From Limnohabitans sp. (GTDB lineage: Bacteria > Pseudomonadota > Gammaproteobacteria > Burkholderiales > Burkholderiaceae_C): DNA of 5,490 nt. Under the pieces are notes generated by a model that saw only the letters and a list, made by a program, of their open reading frames with translations, did not search any database and was not told the origin of the DNA. Positions 1 to 5,490 of this stretch are shown piece by piece. Every line of letters starts with the position of its first letter. The first letter of the stretch is position 1. The stretch spans positions 1-5,490 of the forward strand of contig JALQUL010000101.1 in NCBI GenBank assembly GCA_023260735.1. Reading direction: 5' to 3'. Made by a program: the position numbers and the translations under genes.

Positions 1-305
1 GTGTTACTCTTGGCATTAGGCCTGAGCATTGTAGCCTTGGTAATCAAGAGCAAAGCGTTATGAGGCAAGTTCGTTGGCAAGAGCATTTAGGTGAAATTAC
101 CCATATTTATTTTGATGGCCTAGACAGCAAAGTCGCCTTCAGTATGGACAGCGCTTGTTTAGTCAAAGTGGCAGGTCATGCCTCTCTTCATTCGGGCGAT
201 AAGGTTGCTATTGCTTTACCGAGTCAACAAATACATGTATTTGATGAACACGGTCAAGCCTTAGAGCGTAGTTTGTCCAATGATGAATTAAAAGCTTTGG
301 TATAA
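1..305 (+). CDS. Sugar ABC transporter ATP-binding protein, C-terminal part (MalK/UgpC type), 5'-truncated by window edge
   Basis: This is the last 100 codons of a CUT1-family sugar-import ATPase; the reading frame is open from base 3 and stops with TAA at 303-305. Upstream of the first in-frame ATG (base 60) the frame reads VTLGIRPEHCSLG. The LGIRPEH segment is the hallmark of the C-terminal regulatory (TOBE/OB-fold) domain of MalK, UgpC and MsmK proteins, so the ATG at 60 is an internal methionine and not a start. The end also fits the family: GDKVAIALPSQQIHVFDEHG matches the MalK-type strand pattern in which G-L-P and H-x-F-D/R-x-x-G precede the C-terminus. The nucleotide-binding domain (Walker A, signature motif, Walker B) lies outside the window. 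The protein should sit on the cytoplasmic face and energise the two permeases encoded downstream. Its stop lies two bases before the GH42 start, which implies a shared transcript. Whether it serves only this transporter cannot be told. Confidence 0.9.
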   Translation, partial: VTLGIRPEHCSLGNQEQSVMRQVRWQEHLGEITHIYFDGLDSKVAFSMDSACLVKVAGHASLHSGDKVAIALPSQQIHVFDEHGQALERSLSNDELKALV

Positions 306-307
306 AA

Positions 308-2365
308 ATGAAACTAGGTGTTTGTTATTACCCCGAACAATGGCCAGAATCCTACTGGCAACGTGATGCACAACGTATGGCCGAAATGGGGATTAGTCAT
401 GTACGTATAGCAGAGTTTGCTTGGTCTTTAATAGAGCCACAAATGGGGCAATGGAATTGGCAATGGCTTGATCAAATTATAGATATTTTAGCTGCCCAAG
501 GTCTTAAAATTGTTTTGTGTACTCCTACGGCTACCCCGCCTAAATGGTTGGTAGATGCTCATCCAGAAATATTACCCATAGATGCATCAGGGCATATCAA
601 ACATTTTGGTTCTAGAAGGCATTATTGTTTTTCAAGCCAAGTGTTTCGCGAGCACTCAAGGCGTATTAGTCAGGCGGTAGTTGATAGATATGGCCAACAT
701 GAGGCAGTAGTTGCATGGCAAACCGATAATGAATATGGTTGTCATTTTACAGTCGAGAGTTTTTCTAAAGACGCCGCACTAGCCTTTAGAGTTTGGTTAA
801 AAGAAAAATACGGCACTGTACAAGCTTTGAACAAGGCTTGGGCCAATATTTTTTGGAGCCAAAGTTATGCTCATTTTGATGAGGTCGATCCGCCCTATCA
901 AGCCGTAACCGAAATACTTCCCATACACCAATTGGACTGGAAACGATTTAGCTCTGATCAAGTCAAAAGTTTTAATCTAGAACAAGTCAAAATTATTCGA
1001 CAGGGTTCACCTGCAAGACCTGTGAGTCATAATTTTATGGGCTTTTTCACCGAGTTTGATCATTACCAAGTTTCGCAAGATTTAGATATTGCCACCTTAG
1101 ACAGTTATCCTATTGGTTTTACTCAAATGTTCTTCCTCAATGAAGACGAAAAAACCAAATGGGCTGAGGTAGGTCATCCCGATATACCTAGTTTTCATTA
1201 TGATTTGTACAAAGGCATGTGCAAGGGTAATAGGTGGTGGATTATGGAACAACAACCAGGCCCTGTTAATTGGGCGCACTGGAATCCAATTCCTAAAGAT
1301 GGCATGGTGCGTTTGTGGTCATGGCAAGCCTTTGCCCATGGTTGTGAGTTAGTGAGCTATTTTAGATGGCGTCAAACCCCTTATGCCCAAGAACAAATGC
1401 ATGCTGGCTTATTAGCCCCCGATGATAGTTTGGCACAAGGCGCTTTGGAAGTGGCACAGCTTAGCCAAGAAATAAAACAATTTCAAAATCAAGCGGCCCT
1501 GTCATTACAAGGGAAAGGACTTCAATCGAATCAAGCCAAAGTGGCATTGTTATTTGATTATGACAGTATGTGGATGTCCGAAATTTCACCTCAAGGTAAA
1601 GATTTTTTAGGCATGGAGCAGGTCTTTAGAATTTACAGTGCGCTGCGTAGTTTAGCTTTAGATGTTGATATTATTTCAACTCAAACTGATTTAGTAGGTA
1701 GCCAATACCAACTTATTGTTTTGCCTGCCCAGTGGCATGTAACTGAAACATTAAGAAATCAGTTAGAGCAAATAGCTGCTAAAAATATACCGATTGTTTT
1801 AGCCCCAAGGGTTGGCAGTAAAACTCAACATTTGTCAATTAGTGAACCTCTTGCACCAGGGCCATTAACAGCCTTAGCGGGTTTAAAAGTGAAACGAGTA
1901 AGTTCTTTACCACCAGGAATTCAGACTGAAATTGTAACGCAGCACAATAAGCCTATCGAAAAACATTATGTGAGCAGATGGTTAGAAGATGTGGAATGTC
2001 TAAGCGCCAAGCCGTATTGGACCAGCATTAAAAATCAAATAGTAGTCGCTAAAAATAGTGCGACTTATTATGTCGCTTCTTGGTTAATGCAAGATACATG
2101 GAAAGTTTTATTTTCTGAGCTTTGTTTAGTACATCAAATTGATTTTGAAAATTTGCCAGAGGGTATCAGAGTCAGTCGTATGAGTGCACCTAGTATTACA
2201 AAAGTTGGCAAGCAGGAGGCTTCAAGTGTTGTTCAAAATTATCAAATGGTGGTGAATTATTCTGATCAAGCACATCTTTGGCAGCCCGCAGAGGCTAATA
2301 GCGAATTGTTATTAGGTAGTGCAAAAGTGCAAGCTCAACAAGTATCAATATGGAAAGTTTTGTAA
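308..2365 (+). CDS. Beta-galactosidase, glycoside hydrolase family 42 (cytoplasmic)
   Basis: This 685-residue protein has the normal GH42 length and layout: a TIM barrel (about 1-385), a trimerisation domain with a glutamine-amidotransferase-like fold (about 405-610) and a small C-terminal beta domain (about 615-685). It opens with the family signature GVCYYPEQWP. The proton donor is predicted to be E142 in WQTDNEYGCH and the nucleophile E314 in WWIMEQQPGPVNW. Residues that align with the galactose contacts known from the Thermus A4 enzyme are also present: R33, R103, N141, Y267, W322, E362 and H365. It should hydrolyse terminal beta-D-galactosyl bonds with retention. There is no signal peptide, so it acts in the cytoplasm on imported sugar. 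Of the four cysteines that bind zinc in A4, only C107 remains; the other positions are S151, S153 and A156. The start at 308 keeps the conserved N-terminus intact. No good Shine-Dalgarno precedes it, and the two-base gap to the ATPase stop suggests translational coupling. The exact substrate is unknown. Confidence 0.96.
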   Translation: MKLGVCYYPEQWPESYWQRDAQRMAEMGISHVRIAEFAWSLIEPQMGQWNWQWLDQIIDILAAQGLKIVLCTPTATPPKWLVDAHPEILPIDASGHIKHFGSRRHYCFSSQVFREHSRRISQAVVDRYGQHEAVVAWQTDNEYGCHFTVESFSKDAALAFRVWLKEKYGTVQALNKAWANIFWSQSYAHFDEVDPPYQAVTEILPIHQLDWKRFSSDQVKSFNLEQVKIIRQGSPARPVSHNFMGFFTEFDHYQVSQDLDIATLDSYPIGFTQMFFLNEDEKTKWAEVGHPDIPSFHYDLYKGMCKGNRWWIMEQQPGPVNWAHWNPIPKDGMVRLWSWQAFAHGCELVSYFRWRQTPYAQEQMHAGLLAPDDSLAQGALEVAQLSQEIKQFQNQAALSLQGKGLQSNQAKVALLFDYDSMWMSEISPQGKDFLGMEQVFRIYSALRSLALDVDIISTQTDLVGSQYQLIVLPAQWHVTETLRNQLEQIAAKNIPIVLAPRVGSKTQHLSISEPLAPGPLTALAGLKVKRVSSLPPGIQTEIVTQHNKPIEKHYVSRWLEDVECLSAKPYWTSIKNQIVVAKNSATYYVASWLMQDTWKVLFSELCLVHQIDFENLPEGIRVSRMSAPSITKVGKQEASSVVQNYQMVVNYSDQAHLWQPAEANSELLLGSAKVQAQQVSIWKVL

Positions 2366-2409
2366 GTCGGTTGGTTGAAGTTTTTAATCAACAAAGTCAT
2401 TATTAACCT

Positions 2410-2414
2410 AGGAG
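2410..2414 (+). promoter_or_regulatory. Ribosome binding site of the binding-protein gene
   Basis: AGGAG lies seven bases before the ATG at 2422, which is near-ideal spacing. It is the strongest Shine-Dalgarno sequence in the window and fixes this start. High translation of the binding protein relative to its membrane partners would fit the usual stoichiometry of these importers. The 56-base gap upstream (2366-2421) shows no convincing promoter. Confidence 0.8.
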
Positions 2415-2421
2415 ACTAAAA

Positions 2422-3651
2422 ATGAGAAAATATGTTTTAAACCCAATTGCAATTGCGCTTTTGGCAATGTCCTCAATGGCCACTCAAGCCGGTGAGTTAA
2501 TCATTAACACGGATGCATCCGACCCAGCGCCTAAAGCCGCGTGGCAACAAATGGCCGATGGATTTATGAAAGAAAATCCAGACGTTAAAATTAAAATCAA
2601 TACCTTTGACCATGAAGGTTTTAAAACTTCTATTCGTAACTTTTTAACTGCTAATCCACCTGATGTGGTGACTTGGTATGCTGGCAATCGTATGGCACCG
2701 TTTGTCAATGCTAATTTGTTTGAAGATGTATCGGATGTATGGGCTAAAGAAGGCCTTAAAGAAAAATTAAAGTCAGCCAATAGTGCCATGACCATTAATG
2801 GAAAACAATATGGTGTGCCTTACACCTATTACCAATGGGGTGTGTATTACAACAAATCAGTATTTAATAAACATGGTATTGCAGTACCCACTAACTGGGA
2901 TGATTTGGTTAAATCAAGTGCTAAATTAAAAGCCGCTGGTGTTACACCATTTGCCATTGGTACCAAAGCCTTGTGGCCAACCGGTGGCTGGTTTGATTAT
3001 ATGAATATGCGTGTGAATGGTTATCAGTTTCACATGGATTTAACTAGCGGTAAAGTGCCTTACACCGATAAGCGCGTAGCGGCAGTTTTTGATAAGTGGG
3101 ACCAATTGGTCAAGCCTGGTTATTATTTAAGCAACCATGCTAGTATTGACTGGCAAGATGCTTTGCCCGCATTAGTAAAGGGTGAAGCCGCCATGTATTT
3201 AATGGGTAATTTTGCAGTGGATCCATTAAAGAAGGCTGGCATGACCAATGATACATTGGGATTTTTCCAGTTTCCAAAAATCAATAATGTACCAATGGCA
3301 GAAGATGCCCCGACTGATACCGCACACATTCCTGCTAAAGCCAAAAATAAAGTGGATGCTAAACGTTTCTTAGCCTATATGGCCAGAGCCGATGTACAAA
3401 CTCAAGTCAATGCTACCTTATTGCAATTGCCGGTGAACAATGGTTCTAAAGTGGGTGATGATCCGTTCTTACAAGCCGGCTTCAAGATGTTAAGCAATGC
3501 TTCTGGCTTAGGTCAGTTTTATGATCGTGATGCACCTGCAGAAATGGCAAAAGCGGGTATGGAAGGTTTTCAACGTTATATGGTGAAACCAGAACAACGT
3601 GCTGAAATCTTAAAAGGCCTTGAGGCAGTACGTCAGCGCGTTTATAAATAA
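2422..3651 (+). CDS. Periplasmic sugar-binding protein of CUT1 ABC transporter (extracellular solute-binding family 1)
   Basis: This 409-residue protein is the substrate receptor of the importer. Residues 1-23 form a Sec signal peptide: a basic start (MRK), a hydrophobic core around 8-19 and a likely cut after TQA (A23/G24). There is no lipobox cysteine, so the mature protein should be free in the periplasm, as expected for a Gram-negative host. The mature part follows the UgpB/MalE-like (SBP_bac_1) plan: an early strand LIINTDAS, the helix motif GFKTSIRNFLTANPPDVV (66-83), the hinge region GVPYTYYQWGVYYNKSVF (131-148) with P-T-N-W-D at 156-160, and WPTGGWFDYMNMRVNG (185-200). It is rich in aromatics that may stack on sugar rings (W85, Y86, W139, W185, W190, F191, W244). 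Its position between GH42 and the permeases suggests a beta-galactoside ligand, but sugar specificity cannot be read from the sequence. The start is set by the AGGAG at 2410-2414 and by the complete signal peptide. Confidence 0.94.
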   Translation: MRKYVLNPIAIALLAMSSMATQAGELIINTDASDPAPKAAWQQMADGFMKENPDVKIKINTFDHEGFKTSIRNFLTANPPDVVTWYAGNRMAPFVNANLFEDVSDVWAKEGLKEKLKSANSAMTINGKQYGVPYTYYQWGVYYNKSVFNKHGIAVPTNWDDLVKSSAKLKAAGVTPFAIGTKALWPTGGWFDYMNMRVNGYQFHMDLTSGKVPYTDKRVAAVFDKWDQLVKPGYYLSNHASIDWQDALPALVKGEAAMYLMGNFAVDPLKKAGMTNDTLGFFQFPKINNVPMAEDAPTDTAHIPAKAKNKVDAKRFLAYMARADVQTQVNATLLQLPVNNGSKVGDDPFLQAGFKMLSNASGLGQFYDRDAPAEMAKAGMEGFQRYMVKPEQRAEILKGLEAVRQRVYK

Positions 3652-3676
3652 AACGCAACTTAGTTGAGCAATTGAA

Positions 3677-3730
3677 GGGGTCAAACCTTGTTTGTTTTTA
3701 TTATAGGTTTACCCCCTCCCTTTTAGTTTT
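3677..3730 (+). terminator. Hairpin with imperfect T tract: leaky terminator or mRNA-stabilising element between binding protein and permease genes
   Basis: The left arm GGGGTCAAACCT (3677-3688) pairs with AGGTTTACCCC (3705-3715). This gives 11 base pairs with a single bulged C at 3682 and a 16-base T-rich loop. The T-rich stretch TTTTAGTTTT at 3721-3730 follows shortly after. It begins 25 bases after the binding-protein stop and ends 37 bases before the next start. Operons of this type often carry such a structure here, so that the binding protein is made in excess over the membrane proteins, either by partial termination or by blocking 3'-exonuclease decay. A 5-base spacer (CTCCC) between stem and T tract, and an AG interruption in the tract, make full termination doubtful. 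The pairing is seen directly in the sequence; the function is inferred. Confidence 0.6.
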
Positions 3731-3754
3731 GCTCTAGCTTTCAATCAATTAATT

Positions 3755-3760
3755 AGGAAA
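3755..3760 (+). promoter_or_regulatory. Ribosome binding site of the first permease gene
   Basis: AGGAAA lies seven bases before the ATG at 3768. It is a weaker match to the 16S anti-Shine-Dalgarno than the AGGAG of the binding-protein gene, and it supports the chosen start. No convincing -35/-10 pair was seen between the hairpin and this site. Confidence 0.6.
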
Positions 3761-3767
3761 AACCGGC

Positions 3768-4661
3768 ATGTCATCTCATTCGCCCAAATTGCCACAACCC
3801 TCACGCTCATGGTGGCAAAAGCATCAGCGTCAAATGGCGCCGTGGCTTTTTTTGGCCCCTGTTATGCTGCTGTTTTTTGTTTATGTGATTGCGCCTATTT
3901 TTCAATCCATTAGCATTAGTTTTTATGACTGGGATGGTTTAGGTGAGAAGCAATGGATTGGTTTTGATAATTACAAAGAGTTATGGACAGATGCTGATTT
4001 TTGGATATCAGCTAAAAATAATTTAATTTGGTTTTTTGGATTTTTATTGGCAGTGCCAATTGGTTTAGCCATTGCTTTATTTTTAAACCAAAAAGTATTT
4101 GGAATTAAAGCGGTTAAATCTTTGTTCTTTTTTCCATTTGTGATTTCACAAGTAGTAATTGGTTTAATTTTTAGTTGGTTTTATAACCCAAGCATAGGCT
4201 TTTTAGGCTTTGCTATTTTAGGTGATGAAGATTGGGTCACCTATGGAATTGTGGTGGCAGGTTTATATCCACAAATTGCCTACACCATGATTTTGTATTT
4301 AACAGGCCTCAATAATTTACGCCCTGACTTAATAGAAGCCGCCAGGTTAGAGGGGGCCAAAGGTTGGTCTATGCTCTGGCATGTGATCTTGCCTCAGTTG
4401 CGCCCTGCCACTTTTATTGCAGTGGTGGTGACTATTATTGGTTCATTGCGAAGCTTTGATATGGTCTCGATTATGACTTCGGGTGGGCCTTATGGTCAGT
4501 CAAGAGTTTTAGCCTACTATATGTATGAAAAATCCTTAAGCGAGTATGGTTACCGAATGGGCTATGGCACTGCTATTGCTACCATTTTGTTTTTAGTGAT
4601 GTTGATTTATATCTTGTATTTTGTTTACAGAATTTATCAACAAGAAAAAGAAAGTGCTTGA
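3768..4661 (+). CDS. Sugar ABC transporter permease, MalF/UgpA type (CUT1 inner-membrane subunit)
   Basis: This 297-residue inner-membrane protein forms one half of the translocation channel. A polar, basic N-terminal tail (about 1-23) is followed by six likely membrane helices near 24-46, 84-107, 117-138, 158-180, 212-234 and 267-289. The cytoplasmic EAA loop, where the ATPase docks, is clear: E190-A191-A192, G196, then I207-L208-P209. The motif APWLFLAPVMLLFFVYVIAP (24-43) is typical of UgpA/LacF/MsmF-like subunits, as are the segments WDG (55-57), FDNYKELW (66-73) and SGGPYGQS (238-245). The length fits short MalF homologues that lack the extra periplasmic P2 domain of E. coli MalF. Its TGA lies one base before the next ATG, so it is translationally linked to the second permease. 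The transported sugar is inferred only from the neighbouring GH42 gene. Confidence 0.95.
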   Translation: MSSHSPKLPQPSRSWWQKHQRQMAPWLFLAPVMLLFFVYVIAPIFQSISISFYDWDGLGEKQWIGFDNYKELWTDADFWISAKNNLIWFFGFLLAVPIGLAIALFLNQKVFGIKAVKSLFFFPFVISQVVIGLIFSWFYNPSIGFLGFAILGDEDWVTYGIVVAGLYPQIAYTMILYLTGLNNLRPDLIEAARLEGAKGWSMLWHVILPQLRPATFIAVVVTIIGSLRSFDMVSIMTSGGPYGQSRVLAYYMYEKSLSEYGYRMGYGTAIATILFLVMLIYILYFVYRIYQQEKESA

Positions 4662-4662
4662 G

Positions 4663-5490
4663 ATGTTTCCAACTCCGATTCAAAAAACTAGCTGGCCTAT
4701 TCAGTATTTATACAAAATACTGCTGCCAATTTCCTTACTAGTTTGGTTGTTACCTATAATTGCAGTGGCATGGACTGCAGTGCGCAGTGGTGGTGATTTA
4801 GCAGCCGGTAATTATTGGGGTTGGCCCACTTGGAGTTTAGTAAGCAACTTACAAGACATATTAAATAACACTCCAATTTTACAATTTATTAAAAATAGTT
4901 TTTTAGTCACTATACCTACCGTTATTGGCTCATTAGTGTTAAGTAGTTTTGCAGGATTTGCCCTCGGTATTTATCGGTTCAAATTGAATTTGTGGGTGTT
5001 TTTTATTTTTGTAGGTGGCAACTTTGTGCCATTTCAAATTTTAATGGTGCCTGTTAGGGAACTAAGTTTGCAGCTTGGTGTTTATGATTCGATTTGGGGC
5101 CTGGTGTTATTTCATATTGCATTTCAAACTGGTTTTTGTACTTTTTTTATGCGTAACTTTATTCGAGACCTACCGTTTGAACTTATAGAGGCGGCACGCA
5201 TAGAAGGTGCAACAGAGTTTCAAATTTATTACCAAGTGGTTTTACCTTTGGTAAGACCTGCATTAGCTGCTTTGGCGGTATTAATTTTTACCTTTATTTG
5301 GAATGATTATTTTTGGGCTACGGTGTTAATCCAAGGCAATCATGCGATGCCAGTAATTGGTGGCTTGAAATCTTTAAATGGTCAATGGGTAGCGCAGTGG
5401 CAATTGGTTTCTGCTGGTTCATTATTAGCCGCTGCCCCTCCTATTATTTTATTTTTCTTAATGCAAAAACAATTTGTTGAAGGCTTAACC
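4663..5490 (+). CDS. Sugar ABC transporter permease, MalG/UgpE type, 3' end cut by window edge
   Basis: An open frame runs from the ATG at 4663 to the last base of the window, giving 276 codons with no stop. Six membrane helices can be placed near 17-40, 78-103, 110-132, 140-163, 198-222 and 248-268. The EAA docking loop is intact: E176-A177-A178, G182, then L194-P195. Other subfamily marks are FIWNDYFWATVL (211-222, the MalG-type W-N-D/E-Y/F segment), IKNSFLVT (76-83) and QKQFVEGLT at the cut end. Family members usually end a few residues after F-V-x-G-L-T, so only the last few codons are probably missing. The start lies one base after the stop of the first permease (TGAG-ATG), and no separate Shine-Dalgarno is obvious apart from purine-rich sequence inside the upstream gene. 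The protein should pair with that permease to form the channel. Confidence 0.94.
   Translation, partial: MFPTPIQKTSWPIQYLYKILLPISLLVWLLPIIAVAWTAVRSGGDLAAGNYWGWPTWSLVSNLQDILNNTPILQFIKNSFLVTIPTVIGSLVLSSFAGFALGIYRFKLNLWVFFIFVGGNFVPFQILMVPVRELSLQLGVYDSIWGLVLFHIAFQTGFCTFFMRNFIRDLPFELIEAARIEGATEFQIYYQVVLPLVRPALAALAVLIFTFIWNDYFWATVLIQGNHAMPVIGGLKSLNGQWVAQWQLVSAGSLLAAAPPIILFFLMQKQFVEGLT

Noticed and set aside
1..63. GTG-started frame at base 1 ending in TGA at 61-63, giving a short hydrophobic peptide
   Set aside because: It is the wrong frame across the ATPase C-terminal domain. The frame beginning at base 3 carries the conserved LGIRPEH motif and continues to 305.
1097..1279. Minus-strand open frame of 60 codons inside the GH42 gene
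   Set aside because: It lies wholly within a strongly conserved part of the GH42 coding sequence, resembles no known family and has no ribosome site; it is a shadow frame.
2374..2392. Small inverted repeat GTTGA / TCAAC in the gap before the binding-protein gene
   Set aside because: It has only five base pairs with a nine-base loop, no T tract and no extension of pairing; it is too weak to call an operator or terminator.
2375..2406. Possible promoter TTGAAG ... TATTAA before the binding-protein gene
   Set aside because: The spacing between the boxes is 20 bases, too long for a normal sigma-70 promoter, and the -35 match is poor.
2484..2795. Minus-strand open frame of 103 codons inside the binding-protein gene
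   Set aside because: It is antisense to a clear solute-binding protein, and its composition looks like a reverse-complement shadow with no domain or start signal.
2814..3066. The 12-base string GTGCCTTACACC occurs twice in the binding-protein gene (2815-2826 region and 3055-3066)
   Set aside because: Both copies encode the same short V-P-Y-T peptide and the flanks differ; it looks like coincidence of codon choice and not a functional repeat.
3123..3344. Minus-strand open frame of 73 codons inside the binding-protein gene
   Set aside because: It is antisense to conserved coding sequence and has no recognisable motif or ribosome site.
3729..3756. Possible promoter TTGCTC ... AATTAG before the first permease gene
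   Set aside because: The -10 match is poor, and the TTGCTC is better explained as part of the outer dyad around the hairpin.

Overview
The window carries five co-directional (+ strand) genes, packed like one operon for uptake and cytoplasmic cleavage of a beta-galactoside. All five were read from sequence motifs alone; no database search was run. The base composition is A+T-rich (roughly 40% GC by eye). The binding protein has a Sec-type signal peptide without a lipobox, and the ribosome sites are moderate AGGA-type. Together these suggest a Gram-negative bacterium, probably a marine-type gammaproteobacterium (for example Alteromonadales or relatives). That taxonomic call is inference and only moderately secure.

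Layout: (1) bases 1-305 hold the last 100 codons of a MalK/UgpC-type sugar ABC ATPase, cut by the left edge. (2) Two bases later, at 308-2365, comes a complete 685-residue GH42 beta-galactosidase with no signal peptide and an intact active site. (3) After a 56-base gap with a clear Shine-Dalgarno sequence, 2422-3651 encodes a periplasmic sugar-binding protein. (4) A 116-base gap holds a strong hairpin followed by a T-rich stretch, probably a leaky terminator or mRNA-stabilising element. (5) 3768-4661 encodes the MalF/UgpA-type permease. (6) One base later, from 4663 to the right edge, comes the MalG/UgpE-type permease, cut probably only a few codons before its end.

How the genes work together: the binding protein captures an oligosaccharide or galactoside in the periplasm. 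The two permeases form the channel, and the ATPase, docking on their EAA loops, powers import. The GH42 enzyme then releases galactose in the cytoplasm. The window therefore contains a complete CUT1 importer (apart from the missing N-terminal part of the ATPase and the last residues of the second permease) with its dedicated glycosidase. The actual substrate cannot be read from the sequence. Lactose, galacto-oligosaccharides, algal galactan fragments and beta-galactosylglycerol are all possible.

Nothing here looks like a wholly new type of system. The points most worth a second look are the hairpin between the binding-protein and permease genes, the loss of three of the four zinc-ligand cysteines in the GH42 enzyme, and the unknown natural substrate. 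There is no sign of mobile elements, CRISPR, tRNA or rRNA, and no gene on the minus strand is supported.
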